A stretch of DNA of 64,000 bases from Marivivens niveibacter (GCF_002150005.2 NZ_MSPP01000004.1:62001-126000), one strand, 5' to 3'; positions 25,129 through 34,510 are shown, counted from the stretch's first letter. Notes: a model not told the origin generated them from the sequence alone. Numbers and translations are program-made.

Positions 25129-25137
25129 TTATCCACA
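25129..25137 (+). promoter_or_regulatory. Perfect DnaA box upstream of dnaB
   Basis: TTATCCACA at 25129-25137 matches the strong DnaA-box consensus TTATNCACA exactly and lies 80 bases before the dnaB ATG. Occurrence by chance within a 159-bp intergenic space is low but not negligible. Confidence 0.55.
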
Positions 25138-25216
25138 GAGTTATACATTTTGCCCTGACCAATCGGGATCGTTACAACGTCCAAATCGGGGAAAAATCAA
25201 AGCAGGCGGAAGTCAG

Positions 25217-26707
25217 ATGAACGAGATCGCAGGGTTCAATCCAAACGGCGTCGAAGAAGCAAACACCGACCCGATCCCCCATTCGATCGAAGCGGAACAG
25301 CAGCTGCTGGGCGCGATCCTGACGAACAACGACATCTTTGACAAAGTGGCCGAGGTGATCACCGCCGACCATTTTTATGACCCTGTCCACCAACGCATTT
25401 ACGACATCGCCCGCGCCCGTATCACCGCGAACGCGCTCGCATCCCCAGTGACGCTAAAGGCGTATATGAAAGACGACGCTGGCCTACAGGAATTGGGCGG
25501 CCCGTCGTATCTGGTGAAACTGGCAGGCTCTGCGATTTCGTCCTTTGCGGCCCGCGATTATGCGCAGATCATCTATGATTTCGCCGTCCGCCGCGAATTG
25601 ATCAAGGTCGGCAAAAACATCACCGACCGCGCGTCCAAGGTAGAGGTCGGCGCCGAAGCTGGCGTTTTGATCACCGAAGCCGAACAAGACCTGTTCAAAC
25701 TGGCCGAAAAAGGCAAAAGCGAAACAGGGTTTACATCCTTCGTCAAAGCCGTGACCGAAGCGGTGTCGACCGCCAACGCCGCCTATCAACGCGGCGGCGG
25801 TTTGTCGGGGATTTCGACTGGCCTGATCGATCTGGATAAAAAACTGGGCGGTTTGCATCCCTCTGACCTTTTGATCCTCGCGGGTCGTCCGTCGATGGGT
25901 AAAACATCGCTTGCCACCAACGTGGCGTTCAACATCGCCAAAGCCTACAAAAAAGGCCGCAAACCTGACGGCACCGAAGGCACCGTCGAAGGCGGCATTG
26001 TCGGGTTCTTCAGCCTCGAGATGAGCGCCGAACAGCTGGCCGCGCGTATTCTGTCCGAAGCGTCCGAAGTTCCATCCGAACAGATCCGCCGCGGTGACAT
26101 GACCGAATCCGAATTCCGCCGGTTCGTGGACGCCGCGACACAGCTGGAATCCTGCCCTTTGTTCATTGACGACACGCCTGCCCTGCCGATTTCGCAGGTC
26201 GCCGCGCGTTCCCGCCGCCTGAAACGTCAGCACGGTTTGGATGTGTTGATGGTCGACTACCTTCAGCTGCTGCGCGGCACGGGCAAAGGCGACAACCGCG
26301 TTCAAGAAATTGCGGAAATTTCGATGGGCCTAAAGGCAATCGCCAAGGAACTGAACATCCCCGTTATCGCCCTGTCCCAGCTATCGCGTACGGTAGAAAG
26401 CCGTGACGATAAACGCCCGCAGCTGTCGGACTTGCGTGAATCGGGTTCGATCGAGCAGGACGCCGACGTTGTTATGTTCGTGTTCCGCGAAGAATATTAC
26501 GTCGAACGTGAAAAACCGTCCGAGGACAGCCCGAACTATGCTGATTGGCAGGAACGTATGTCGCGCCTGCACGGCAAGGCCGAAGTCATCATCGGCAAGC
26601 AGCGTCACGGTCCGATTGGTTCCGTAGACCTGTCGTTCGAAGGCAAATTCACCCGTTTCGGCAACCTTGCGAAACAATGGCAACAGGACGCCGCCGAAGA
26701 GTACTGA
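25217..26707 (+). CDS. dnaB: Replicative DNA helicase
   Basis: A 496-residue hexameric helicase that unwinds DNA at the fork in the 5'-3' direction. The N-terminal DnaB domain ('[15 protein letters not shown]', about 20-120) and the RecA-like motor are complete: Walker A 'GRPSMGKTS' (about 221-229), Walker B '[10 protein letters not shown]', motif H4 '[11 protein letters not shown]' and '[16 protein letters not shown]', and the Arg finger region '[10 protein letters not shown]'. No intein is present. ATG at 25217 follows GCGGAAG. alr begins 43 bases downstream, a common alphaproteobacterial pairing. The upstream DnaA box suggests coupling to the replication-initiation cycle. Confidence 0.97.
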   Translation: MNEIAGFNPNGVEEANTDPIPHSIEAEQQLLGAILTNNDIFDKVAEVITADHFYDPVHQRIYDIARARITANALASPVTLKAYMKDDAGLQELGGPSYLVKLAGSAISSFAARDYAQIIYDFAVRRELIKVGKNITDRASKVEVGAEAGVLITEAEQDLFKLAEKGKSETGFTSFVKAVTEAVSTANAAYQRGGGLSGISTGLIDLDKKLGGLHPSDLLILAGRPSMGKTSLATNVAFNIAKAYKKGRKPDGTEGTVEGGIVGFFSLEMSAEQLAARILSEASEVPSEQIRRGDMTESEFRRFVDAATQLESCPLFIDDTPALPISQVAARSRRLKRQHGLDVLMVDYLQLLRGTGKGDNRVQEIAEISMGLKAIAKELNIPVIALSQLSRTVESRDDKRPQLSDLRESGSIEQDADVVMFVFREEYYVEREKPSEDSPNYADWQERMSRLHGKAEVIIGKQRHGPIGSVDLSFEGKFTRFGNLAKQWQQDAAEEY

Positions 26708-26750
26708 TTTTTCCCTTGCTCAGAACGGCTCTGCATATCACAAGACGCCT

Positions 26751-27788
26751 ATGGCTACTGGATTTCTGAATATTGACCTTGGTGCGCTCGTCTCGAATTG
26801 GCAGGCGCTGAATGCAAAATGTGATGGCAAGGCAGGCGCCGTTGTCAAAGCAAACGGTTACGGCCTAGGCGCAGGCCGCGTATCGGGTGCATTGGCTGCT
26901 GCTGGCGCCACCAAATTTTTTGTCGCTGCCGCCGAAGAAGGCGCAAAGGTCCGTCAGGCCGTTGGGCAAGATGCAGAAATCTACGTGTTTTCAGGCCACG
27001 GGCCAACCGACACAGGTATCATCGCTGAACAAAACCTGATCCCGCTGATCAATTCGCTGGACCAGATGACTCGCCACTTTGAAACGCTTGCTGGTCATCC
27101 GTTCGGCATTCAGCTGGACACCGGCATGAATCGTCTGGGCATGGAAATGTCAGAATGGCAGGCTGTCGCCCCTATTGCGTTGGAACAGGGCCCAAAATTG
27201 GTGATGTCCCACCTTGCCTGTGCCGATGAACCAGATCACCCGATGAACGCCTATCAGCTGGACGTATTCAAAAAAATGACTGACGGCATCACCGTTCCGC
27301 GGTCATTGGCGGCGACGGGCGGTATTTTGTTGGGCAAAGAATACCATTTCGACGTAACCCGTCCGGGCATTGGCATTTACGGCGCCGCACCTTTCGGTGA
27401 CGCTACCCCAGTTGTGAAACTGGACCTGCCCATCATCCAGACGCGCGATTTGGCCGAAGGCGAAGTTGTCGGTTACGGCAATAGCTGGCAAGCATCGCGC
27501 CCATCGATCATTGCTACCGTCGCAGGTGGTTATGCCGATGGTATCTTGCGCGCCATTTCAAATCGCGGCGCGTTATGGTCTGGTTCAACCCGCTGCCCAA
27601 TCGTTGGTCGCGTGTCTATGGACCTGATCACCGTTGACGTGACCGATCTGGAACACGTCCCCGATGCATTGACCCTGATCGGGCCGCATCAAAGCGCCGA
27701 TGATTTGGCGGATGTCGCTGGCACCATCGGCTATGAAATCCTGACCTCGCTAGCGGCGCGGTACAAACGTAAATACGTGCAACCGTGA
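26751..27788 (+). CDS. alr: Alanine racemase
   Basis: A 345-residue fold-type III PLP enzyme that interconverts L- and D-alanine for peptidoglycan. The PLP lysine is in '[13 protein letters not shown]' (about residues 33-45), with '[14 protein letters not shown]' and the second catalytic Tyr region 'VGYGNSW'; the C-terminal beta-domain ends in '[12 protein letters not shown]'. The start is the ATG at 26751 because the frame upstream overlaps dnaB. The stop overlaps the GTG start of the permease gene by 4 bases (GTGA), so translation is probably coupled. That links D-Ala supply with a lipid transporter only by position. Confidence 0.95.
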   Translation: MATGFLNIDLGALVSNWQALNAKCDGKAGAVVKANGYGLGAGRVSGALAAAGATKFFVAAAEEGAKVRQAVGQDAEIYVFSGHGPTDTGIIAEQNLIPLINSLDQMTRHFETLAGHPFGIQLDTGMNRLGMEMSEWQAVAPIALEQGPKLVMSHLACADEPDHPMNAYQLDVFKKMTDGITVPRSLAATGGILLGKEYHFDVTRPGIGIYGAAPFGDATPVVKLDLPIIQTRDLAEGEVVGYGNSWQASRPSIIATVAGGYADGILRAISNRGALWSGSTRCPIVGRVSMDLITVDVTDLEHVPDALTLIGPHQSADDLADVAGTIGYEILTSLAARYKRKYVQP

Positions 27789-28558
27789 ATCCAGTCGCGC
27801 ATCTAGGCCGCGCTGTCATCGCGGCCCTTGCCTTTGTCGGGCGATTGTCAATTTTTGCGGGCACAACGGTTCTAAACCTTGTCCGTCCGCCATTTTATCT
27901 GCGCGAATTCTGGATCGCCGTTCTGCACATCGGTTATTTTTCCCTACCTGTTGTCGGCCTGACGGCGATTTTCACGGGCGGTGCGCTGGCATTACAAATT
28001 TACGCTGGCGGCGCACGTTTCAGCGCCGAGGCTGTCGTTCCGCAAATCGTGGCCATCGGCATGGTGCGCGAATTGGGCCCTGTTCTGGTGGGCCTCATGA
28101 TCGCAGCGCGTGTGACGTCTTCGGTCGCGGCAGAAATCGCGACAATGCGGGTGACCGAACAGATCGACGCACTGGTGACATTATCCACTGACCCAATGAA
28201 ATACCTAACCCTGCCTCGCGTTTTGGCGGCGACGCTGGTCATGCCTATTCTGGTCGGCGTTGGTGATATCGTAGGTATCTTTGGTGGTTTTGTCGTTGGC
28301 ACCGAAACGTTGGGGTTTAATGCCGCGACCTACGTCAAAAATACGGTCGATTTCCTGGAACCGTTCGACATCATTTCGTCCCTGACCAAAGGCGCGGTGT
28401 TTGGCTTTATCGCCGCATTGATGGGCTGTTTTTACGGCATGAATTCGGGCCGCGGCGCCCAAGGCGTGGGCCAAGCGACCAAAACGTCCGTAGTTGCAGC
28501 GGCCGTGCTGATCTTAGCGGCGAACTTTATCCTAACTCAGGCGTTCTTTGCGATATGA
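27785..28558 (+). CDS. MlaE-type ABC transporter permease
   Basis: A 257-residue permease of the MlaE/TTG2B family with an amphipathic N-terminal helix and about five transmembrane helices. Family hallmarks are '[11 protein letters not shown]'-like '[16 protein letters not shown]', '[16 protein letters not shown]' and '[15 protein letters not shown]', the last being the coupling region for the ATPase. MlaE proteins move phospholipids between inner and outer membrane. GTG start at 27785 overlaps alr. The stop overlaps the ATPase start (ATGA), so permease and ATPase are made together. No MlaD-like MCE substrate-binding gene is adjacent. Confidence 0.92.
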   Translation: MNPVAHLGRAVIAALAFVGRLSIFAGTTVLNLVRPPFYLREFWIAVLHIGYFSLPVVGLTAIFTGGALALQIYAGGARFSAEAVVPQIVAIGMVRELGPVLVGLMIAARVTSSVAAEIATMRVTEQIDALVTLSTDPMKYLTLPRVLAATLVMPILVGVGDIVGIFGGFVVGTETLGFNAATYVKNTVDFLEPFDIISSLTKGAVFGFIAALMGCFYGMNSGRGAQGVGQATKTSVVAAAVLILAANFILTQAFFAI

Positions 28559-29301
28559 TCGAACTAGCGGACTTATATAAATCCTTTGGTTCCAATGACG
28601 TATTGCGCGGCGTTGACCTATTCGTGCCCAAAGGCCAGTCGATGGTTGTCATCGGCGGATCAGGCACGGGTAAATCGGTTTTGCTGAAATCCGTGCTTGG
28701 TTTGGTCACGCCAGATGCTGGCACAATCAAGGTTGATGGCACGAATATCCTCGAACAGCCCCGCGATGCGTTCCTTGCCCGTTTCGGAATGCTGTTTCAG
28801 GGCGGCGCGCTGTTTGACAGTATGCCCGTCTGGCAAAACGTCGCCTTCCGTCTGATGCGCGGCGAACTAAAACGCCCCAAGGCTGAGGCCCGCGAAATCG
28901 CCATCGAAAAACTGCGCCGCGTGGGTTTGGGCCCTGATGTGGCGGACCGCCTGCCCGCCGAATTGTCGGGCGGCATGCAGAAACGCGTGTCGCTGGCCCG
29001 TGCGATTGCGGCGAACCCCGAAATCATTTTCTTTGACGAACCGACCACGGGTCTGGACCCGATCATGTCTGGCGTGATCAACGATCTGATCCGCGAAATC
29101 GTCACCGAAATGGGCGCGACCGCGATCACCATCACCCACGATATGACCAGCGTTCGCGCCATTGCCGACCGCGTCGCGATGCTCCACCGTGGCAAAGTCC
29201 GCTGGGAAGGCGCCATTGGCGAACTGGACGACTGCGGCGACCCGTATGTCGATCAATTCATTCACGGCCGCCCTACTGGCCCGATCGAAACGCTGCGCTA
29301 A
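28555..29301 (+). CDS. MlaF-type ABC transporter ATP-binding protein
   Basis: A 248-residue ATPase that powers the adjacent MlaE-type permease. Walker A 'GGSGTGKSV', Q-loop 'MLFQGGALFDSM', signature 'LSGGMQKRV' and Walker B 'IIFFDEPTTGLDP' are all intact. The 'GGALFDS' after the Q-loop and 'SGGMQKR' in the signature mark the MlaF/Ttg2A group of lipid transporters. It overlaps the permease by 4 bases and the following PqiA-like gene by one base (TAATG), so the three are one operon. Confidence 0.93.
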   Translation: MIELADLYKSFGSNDVLRGVDLFVPKGQSMVVIGGSGTGKSVLLKSVLGLVTPDAGTIKVDGTNILEQPRDAFLARFGMLFQGGALFDSMPVWQNVAFRLMRGELKRPKAEAREIAIEKLRRVGLGPDVADRLPAELSGGMQKRVSLARAIAANPEIIFFDEPTTGLDPIMSGVINDLIREIVTEMGATAITITHDMTSVRAIADRVAMLHRGKVRWEGAIGELDDCGDPYVDQFIHGRPTGPIETLR

Positions 29302-29756
29302 TGACCAATTCAACTGGGCAAACCGTTCTAAAATTCCTGAACCTGTCCCTGTTGGTTTTGTTCCCCATCGGGTGGTTTGCGCCGCTCATGCGGGCCGCAT
29401 TCCTGCCGCTGTTCGGAATGTCGGAAATTTCGGTCATGACGGGCCTTCAATCCCTATGGGGCGAAGACATCCTGCTGGCCCTATTGGTCACCATTCTAGC
29501 GGTTTTTGCGCCCTATTTGAAAACCATCGGACTGGCGCTGTACCAATTCGGACTACTGGATCGCAAAGTAAAACCAGCGCTCCAATTCCTCGCGCGATTG
29601 GCGATGGCTGATATTTTCCTGCTGTCGCTATATATCGTCGTGATCAAAGGCATCGGAGTGGGCCGCATTGAAACCGCCTGGGGCCTGTATTTGTTCACGT
29701 TTTGCGTTCTGGCATCAATCGGCCTATCCATCGCACCGAAACGGGATGCGCAGTAA
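29301..29756 (+). CDS. PqiA-like small membrane protein
   Basis: A 151-residue protein with four predicted transmembrane segments, resembling a single half of paraquat-inducible protein A: 'LLVLFPIGWFAPLMRA', 'DILLALLVTILAVFAPYLKTIGLAL' and 'LARLAMADIFLLSLYIVVIKG' (the PqiA 'MxDVFxxA' region). The Cys pairs of full PqiA are missing. PqiA works with MCE proteins in lipid transport, so its place behind an MlaEF pair is meaningful. ATG overlaps the ATPase stop (TAATG). Partner choice is inference. Confidence 0.8.
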   Translation: MTNSTGQTVLKFLNLSLLVLFPIGWFAPLMRAAFLPLFGMSEISVMTGLQSLWGEDILLALLVTILAVFAPYLKTIGLALYQFGLLDRKVKPALQFLARLAMADIFLLSLYIVVIKGIGVGRIETAWGLYLFTFCVLASIGLSIAPKRDAQ

Positions 29757-29798
29757 TCACCGCTTGCCGCACAGGGCCTGATCGGGCAAAACACCGTC

Positions 29799-31175
29799 AT
29801 GGCAAAAGATCAGAATTTCGTTTGTTCCGAATGCAATGCGGCCTTTTCTAAATGGTCGGGCAAATGCGACGCCTGCGGCGCGTGGAACAGCATCACAGAA
29901 CGCAAACCACTGGCGGCAAGCCACGGCAGCAAAAGCCTGTCGGGTCGCCGCGGCCAAACAATCGAACTGACCGATCTGGCCACGCAAGAGGCCGAACCGC
30001 CCCGCACCGAAGCAGGCGTTGCCGAACTGGACCGCGTGCTGGGCGGCGGTTTGGTCAAAGCGTCGGCGCTATTGGTCGGCGGCGACCCGGGTATCGGCAA
30101 ATCAACCCTATTGCTACAGGCCGCCGCGCGTTTTGCCCGCAACGGGCTAAAGGTCATCTATATCTCTGGCGAAGAATCCGCCGCCCAAGTCCAAATGCGC
30201 GCCCGCCGTCTGGGTCTGGAACAAAGCCCTGTACAGTTGGCATCAGAATCCAACCTACGCGACATCCTGACAACGCTAGAGGCCGAAAAACCCGATCTGG
30301 TCATTATCGATTCCATCCAAACCATGTGGGCAGATACGGTCGATAGCGCACCGGGGTCGGTATCGCAGGTACGTGCATCGGCGCATGAGCTGACCAATTT
30401 CGCGAAAAAGAACGGCATCGCCGTGATCATGGTCGGCCACGTCACCAAAGAAGGCGCTTTGGCCGGTCCCCGCGTTGTCGAACACATGGTTGACACCGTT
30501 CTGTATTTCGAAGGCGAACGCGGCCACCAATTCCGCCTGCTGCGCGCGGTGAAAAACCGTTTCGGCCCCGCGTCCGAAATCGGCGTTTTCGAAATGACGG
30601 GCAAAGGCTTAATCGAGGTAAAAAACCCATCGGCCCTATTCCTGTCCGAACGCGGAAAACCGACCCCCGGGTCGGTCGTATTCGCAGGCATCGAAGGGTC
30701 GCGCCCTGTCTTGTGCGAAATTCAGGCCTTGGTCGCGCCATCGCCAACAGCCCAGCCGCGCCGTTCGGTTGTCGGCTGGGACGGCAGCCGTTTAGCAATG
30801 ATCTTGGCCGTTCTGGAATCGCGCTGCGGTATCGCATTTGCGGGATTGGACGTCTATTTGAACGTCGCTGGCGGCATGCGGATCAACGAACCCGCCGCAG
30901 ATCTGGCCGTTGCCGCCGCGCTGATTTCCGCCCGCGAAGACGCGGCAATGGGCGCTGACTGTGTCTTCTTTGGCGAAATCAGCCTAAATGGCACCATTCG
31001 TCAGGTGGTTCAGGCCGAAAATCGGTTGAAAGAAGCCCAAAAACTTGGTTTCACGACGGCAATCATGCCGGAGTTATCCAAAAGAGCCTCGGCCCCCGCG
31101 ATGGAGCTGAAGCAAATGCAGGACCTTGCGGGATTTGTGAACGACATTTTCGGGCCGCGCGATCAGGCGGGATAA
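29799..31175 (+). CDS. radA: DNA repair protein RadA (Sms)
   Basis: A 458-residue RecA-like ATPase that speeds branch migration in recombination repair. Order: C4 zinc finger ('FVCSECNAAFSKWSGKCDACGAW', residues about 5-28, where four Cys are visible), RecA core with Walker A 'GGDPGIGKST' (about 93-102), the diagnostic RadA loop 'KNRFGPASEIGVF', and a Lon-like C-terminal domain (about 290-450). ATG at 29799 follows a spacing of 42 bases from the PqiA-like gene. cvpA begins 10 bases after its stop, so radA and cvpA are likely co-transcribed. Confidence 0.96.
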   Translation: MAKDQNFVCSECNAAFSKWSGKCDACGAWNSITERKPLAASHGSKSLSGRRGQTIELTDLATQEAEPPRTEAGVAELDRVLGGGLVKASALLVGGDPGIGKSTLLLQAAARFARNGLKVIYISGEESAAQVQMRARRLGLEQSPVQLASESNLRDILTTLEAEKPDLVIIDSIQTMWADTVDSAPGSVSQVRASAHELTNFAKKNGIAVIMVGHVTKEGALAGPRVVEHMVDTVLYFEGERGHQFRLLRAVKNRFGPASEIGVFEMTGKGLIEVKNPSALFLSERGKPTPGSVVFAGIEGSRPVLCEIQALVAPSPTAQPRRSVVGWDGSRLAMILAVLESRCGIAFAGLDVYLNVAGGMRINEPAADLAVAAALISAREDAAMGADCVFFGEISLNGTIRQVVQAENRLKEAQKLGFTTAIMPELSKRASAPAMELKQMQDLAGFVNDIFGPRDQAG

Positions 31176-31185
31176 GGACAGATTG

Positions 31186-31740
31186 ATGGATAGCTTTACC
31201 ATTATCGACGGCGTCGTTGCCGGTATTATCGTTATTTCGGCGCTGCTGGCCTACAGTCGCGGTATCGTTCGCGAAACACTGGCCATTGTCGGCTGGATCG
31301 TTGCGGCAATTTTGTCTTTCATGTTCGCAGCCCCCGCTGGCGAATTGATCAGCACTTTTCCTGTGATTGGCGGCATCATCGACGGAACATGTGAATTGTC
31401 GATCATCGTCGGTTTTGCGGCTGTTTTCGCAGTCGCATTGGCCGTTGTGTCGATCTTTACCCCGCTGCTGTCGTCGATGGTGCGCAAAACCGCGCTGGAC
31501 CCAATTGATCAGGCATTGGGTTTCCTATTCGGCGTTGGTCGCGGCATCCTGTTGGTTGCTGTAGGTTTCTTCTTGTACAACACCATTCTGGCCAGCCAGA
31601 ATTTCGAAATTGTTGACGATAGCCGTTCGGCGAAGATCTTTAACGGAATGACCACCACGATCGAAGAACAGAACCCAGACGAAGCGCTGGGTTGGCTTAC
31701 TAACCGTTACAATGATCTTTTGGGTAGCTGCAGCGCGTAA
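31186..31740 (+). CDS. cvpA: CvpA family inner-membrane protein
   Basis: A 184-residue membrane protein with four predicted helices, including 'VAGIIVISALLAYSRGIVRETLAI' with the conserved RG(I/F)xRE turn of CvpA, and 'ALDPIDQALGFLFGVGRGILL'. In E. coli CvpA is needed for colicin V production, lies upstream of purF and affects envelope integrity. The same cvpA-purF order is kept here. ATG at 31186 follows AAGGACAG; the preceding TTG is an alternative. About 100 bases with a hairpin separate it from purF. Confidence 0.92.
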   Translation: MDSFTIIDGVVAGIIVISALLAYSRGIVRETLAIVGWIVAAILSFMFAAPAGELISTFPVIGGIIDGTCELSIIVGFAAVFAVALAVVSIFTPLLSSMVRKTALDPIDQALGFLFGVGRGILLVAVGFFLYNTILASQNFEIVDDSRSAKIFNGMTTTIEEQNPDEALGWLTNRYNDLLGSCSA

Positions 31741-31782
31741 CGCGCCCTTCTCAAAAAATTGTATGATAGTTTCGTGACAGTT

Positions 31783-31808
31783 GGCCCCCGACACAGTATC
31801 AGGGGGCC
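31783..31808 (+). promoter_or_regulatory. GC-rich hairpin in the purF leader
   Basis: GGCCCCC (31783-31789) and GGGGGCC (31802-31808) form a perfect 7-bp stem around a 12-base loop, ending 35 bases before the purF start. It could act as an attenuator or as a cvpA 3'-end hairpin. No PurR or purine-riboswitch sequence was recognised. Confidence 0.45.
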
Positions 31809-31843
31809 GCATCCTCCCTTTACTGGATTCGGAGCCAGAACGC

Positions 31844-33313
31844 GTGTCCAAACAGCTGCCCCCTGCACACCCTTTCGATGATGACAAACTGAAAGAGGAG
31901 TGCGGCATTTTCGGCGTCGTTGGCGTTGCCGATGCTGCCAATTTCCTGGCCCTAGGCCTTCATGCCCTGCAACACCGTGGCCAAGAGGCTGGTGGGATCG
32001 TGGTTCACGACCCAGAGCAAGGCTTTAACTCGGCCCGTCGTATGGGCTATGTCCGTGATAATTTTACCAGTGCAGAGGTTATCAAAACCCTGCCAGGCAA
32101 CGTCGGTATCGGACACGTCCGTTATTCGACCGCCGGTAACAAAGGTCAAACCGCGATCCGCGACGTTCAGCCGTTCTTTGGCGAATTTTCGATGGGCGGT
32201 GCGGCGATTGCCCACAACGGTAACCTGACGAATGCTGCTGCGCTGCGCCGTGATCTGATTGATCGAGGCGCTATTTTTCAATCCAGTTCGGATTCGGAAT
32301 GCATCATTCACCTGATGGCCCGTTCAATGGGCCGCACCATTCCCGACCGCATGGAAGAAGCGCTACGCAAAGCCGAAGGCGCGTTTTCCGTTGTCGCGAT
32401 GACTCGCACCAAACTGATCGGTGTGCGTGATCCGCGCGGCGTTCGTCCGCTGGTTCTGGGTAAATTGGGTGACGGTTACGCGCTGGCATCTGAAACCTGT
32501 GCGCTGGATATCGTTGGCGCAGATTTCATCCGTGAAATCGAACCCGGTGAAATGGTGGTCATCTCGGCGGAAAAAGGCGTGCAAAGCCATTTCCCATTCC
32601 GCCCACAGCCGTCCAGCTTCTGCATCTTTGAACAGGTCTATTTCTCGCGTCCTGATTCCATCTATGGCGGCCGTTCGGTCTACGAAACCCGCCGACAGAT
32701 CGGTGTTGAGCTGGCCAAAGAAAGCCCTGTTGAGGCTGATCTGGTTTGCCCTGTTCCCGATTCCGGCACCCCAGCTGCGATTGGTTATAGCCACGAAAGC
32801 GGCATTCCTTACGGCATGGGCATCATCCGTAACCAATACATGGGCCGTACGTTCATTGAACCGACCGACGCGATCCGCAACATGGGTGTGCGTCTGAAAT
32901 TGAACGTGAACCGTGCTCTGATCGCGGGCAAACGGATCATTCTGGTTGACGACTCGGTCGTGCGCGGCACTACCACCCGCAAAATCAAAGACATGCTGCT
33001 GGACGCAGGCGCAGCCGAGGTGCATTTCCGCATCGCATCTCCGCCTACCGCGTGGCCATGTTTCTACGGTGTGGACACCCCTCAGCGTGAAAAACTGCTG
33101 GCCGCCCAAATGAACGAAGAAGAAATGTGCGCCCACCTAGGCGTCGACAGTCTGAAATTCATTTCGCTGGATGGTCTGTACCGCGCGAACGGTATTGAAC
33201 AGGGTCGCGACAACAGCTGCCCACAATATTGCGATGCGTGTTTCTCGGGTGAATATCCGATCACACCAACCGACATGGTGGCAAAAGGGTTCGAGTTGAA
33301 GACCGCTGGCTAA
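31844..33313 (+). CDS. purF: Amidophosphoribosyltransferase (PurF), 4Fe-4S type
   Basis: A 489-residue enzyme for the first step of purine synthesis, glutamine + PRPP to phosphoribosylamine. The Ntn glutaminase starts at Cys20 ('KEECGIFGVVG'), so an N-terminal propeptide of about 19 residues must be removed. The PRTase signature is 'IILVDDSVVRGTTTRK'. Cys residues equivalent to the four [4Fe-4S] ligands of the Bacillus enzyme are visible: 'FCIFEQVYFSRPDS', 'WPCFYGVDT' and 'YCDACFSGEYP'. Start: GTG at 31844 gives the expected N-terminus; a longer frame from 31781 runs through the leader hairpin. A terminator follows. Confidence 0.95.
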   Translation: MSKQLPPAHPFDDDKLKEECGIFGVVGVADAANFLALGLHALQHRGQEAGGIVVHDPEQGFNSARRMGYVRDNFTSAEVIKTLPGNVGIGHVRYSTAGNKGQTAIRDVQPFFGEFSMGGAAIAHNGNLTNAAALRRDLIDRGAIFQSSSDSECIIHLMARSMGRTIPDRMEEALRKAEGAFSVVAMTRTKLIGVRDPRGVRPLVLGKLGDGYALASETCALDIVGADFIREIEPGEMVVISAEKGVQSHFPFRPQPSSFCIFEQVYFSRPDSIYGGRSVYETRRQIGVELAKESPVEADLVCPVPDSGTPAAIGYSHESGIPYGMGIIRNQYMGRTFIEPTDAIRNMGVRLKLNVNRALIAGKRIILVDDSVVRGTTTRKIKDMLLDAGAAEVHFRIASPPTAWPCFYGVDTPQREKLLAAQMNEEEMCAHLGVDSLKFISLDGLYRANGIEQGRDNSCPQYCDACFSGEYPITPTDMVAKGFELKTAG

Positions 33314-33337
33314 CAGCCGCTTTGCACGAAAGAATAC

Positions 33338-33368
33338 AAGGGTCGCCTATCAGGCGGCCCTTATTTTA
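33338..33368 (+). terminator. Terminator after purF
   Basis: AAGGGTCGCC (33338-33347) pairs with GGCGGCCCTT (33353-33362), with one G-T wobble, followed by ATTTTATT. Confidence 0.8.
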
Positions 33369-33501
33369 TTGGGATTATTGGCAATTTTCCGCGCAAGCAA
33401 ATTCCCGCGCAATCACAATATCCTGAAGGTCAGCCCCCGTTACATCCCCCTATTGGTCATGGCATCTACGGCGCACCACTCACGCCCGAAAAGAGGCATC
33501 C

Positions 33502-33756
33502 ATGACCCAAGACACGAATACCGTTGTCGCATCCGCGGCAACGCAAAATGACGTTTTGCCCACCGATCAACTGTCGGTTCTGGGCACATTGATGACCCCA
33601 ACTGGCCCGCGCGCCATCCTGCGCACCAGCAATGGCCATGTACGCACGGTGTCGGTCGGCGACCGCACATTTAACGGTCAGGTCGTCGCCATCGGTGAAA
33701 CCCGCGTGATCCTGAACGGGTTGGTAGGGCAAACAGTGCTGGATATGCCTAGCTGA
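33502..33756 (+). CDS. Small conserved-looking protein, unknown (84 aa)
   Basis: An 84-residue protein. An unstructured Thr/Ala/Gln start (about 1-22) precedes a compact beta-rich part: 'LSVLGTLMTPTGPRAILRTSNGHVRTVSVGDRTFNGQVVAIGETRVIL' is broken by turns and recalls the small SH3-like beta domain of PilP/GspC pilus proteins (a G-x-x-I-L-R then V-x-x-G-D pattern). No signal peptide or transmembrane helix is present, which argues against PilP itself. AAAGAGGCATCC precedes the ATG, and codon use matches its neighbours. It lies between the purF terminator and the SDR gene, 48 bases upstream. Function unknown. Confidence 0.65.
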   Translation: MTQDTNTVVASAATQNDVLPTDQLSVLGTLMTPTGPRAILRTSNGHVRTVSVGDRTFNGQVVAIGETRVILNGLVGQTVLDMPS

Positions 33757-33804
33757 CGCCGACGCGCCCTTGCGCGGCGGCGCGCAAACTGCCAAAGGGA
33801 TGGC

Positions 33805-34458
33805 ATGACGACAGACACACGCCCCACCGCCCTGATCACTGGCGCTTCGCGCGGCCTTGGCTCTGCTTTGGCTGAACGACTGGCCGAAACGCATCACATC
33901 ATCGCCGTAGGCAAAACCACCGGCGCGCTAGAGGAACTGGATGATCGCATTCAGGCCAAAGGTGGACAATCCACGTTGGCCCCGATGGACATCACGGTCG
34001 AGGCTGCAATGCAGCAGCTGTGCCGTTCGATTTTCGACCGTTGGGGTAAACTGGACCTGTGGATCCACGCGGCTGTGTTTTCACCGCCCCTGTCGCCCGC
34101 GCCCGATATGCCTGAAAAGGATTTCGACAAGGCGTTCAACACAAACGTCAAAGCAACGCAGCGCCTGATCGGCTATATCGCGCCCCTGCTGGGCACCGAA
34201 GGCCGCGCCGTATTCTTTGAGGACCCACGTGCTGGCGAGGCGTTCTTTGGCAGCTACGGCGCATCCAAAGCCGCACAAATCGCGATGGCGCGCAGCTGGC
34301 AAACCGAAACCGCGAAAATCGGCCCTTTGGTCAAGGTATTGGAACCAAACCCAATGCCGACCGCCGTACGCGCCCGTTTCTTCCCAGGTGAAAGCCGCGA
34401 AGGTCTGGCCGACATCCGCGACGAGGCGGATCGCCTGCTGCCCGAAATTTTGGGCTAA
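33805..34458 (+). CDS. Short-chain dehydrogenase/reductase family protein
   Basis: A 217-residue classical SDR, shorter than the usual 250. The NAD(P) motif 'ALITGASRGLGSALAE' (about 9-24), the N-A-A-like 'WIHAAVFSP' and the active-site 'YGASKAA' (YxxxK, about 152-158) are present. A Ser 13 residues before the Tyr is not evident ('VFFEDPRAGEAFFGSYGASK'), so the catalytic triad may be incomplete. The substrate cannot be inferred. ATG at 33805 follows AAAGGGATGGC, and a terminator follows closely. It may be co-transcribed with the small unknown gene upstream. Confidence 0.85.
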   Translation: MTTDTRPTALITGASRGLGSALAERLAETHHIIAVGKTTGALEELDDRIQAKGGQSTLAPMDITVEAAMQQLCRSIFDRWGKLDLWIHAAVFSPPLSPAPDMPEKDFDKAFNTNVKATQRLIGYIAPLLGTEGRAVFFEDPRAGEAFFGSYGASKAAQIAMARSWQTETAKIGPLVKVLEPNPMPTAVRARFFPGESREGLADIRDEADRLLPEILG

Positions 34459-34482
34459 GGCGAACAAACAATCCAAAAAATG

Positions 34483-34510
34483 GGCGGTCCACTGGGCCGC
34501 CTTTTTCTTT
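34483..34510 (+). terminator. Terminator after the SDR gene
   Basis: GGCGGTCC (34483-34490) pairs with GGGCCGCC (34494-34501), with one G-T wobble, over an ACT loop, followed by TTTTTCTTT. Confidence 0.85.
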
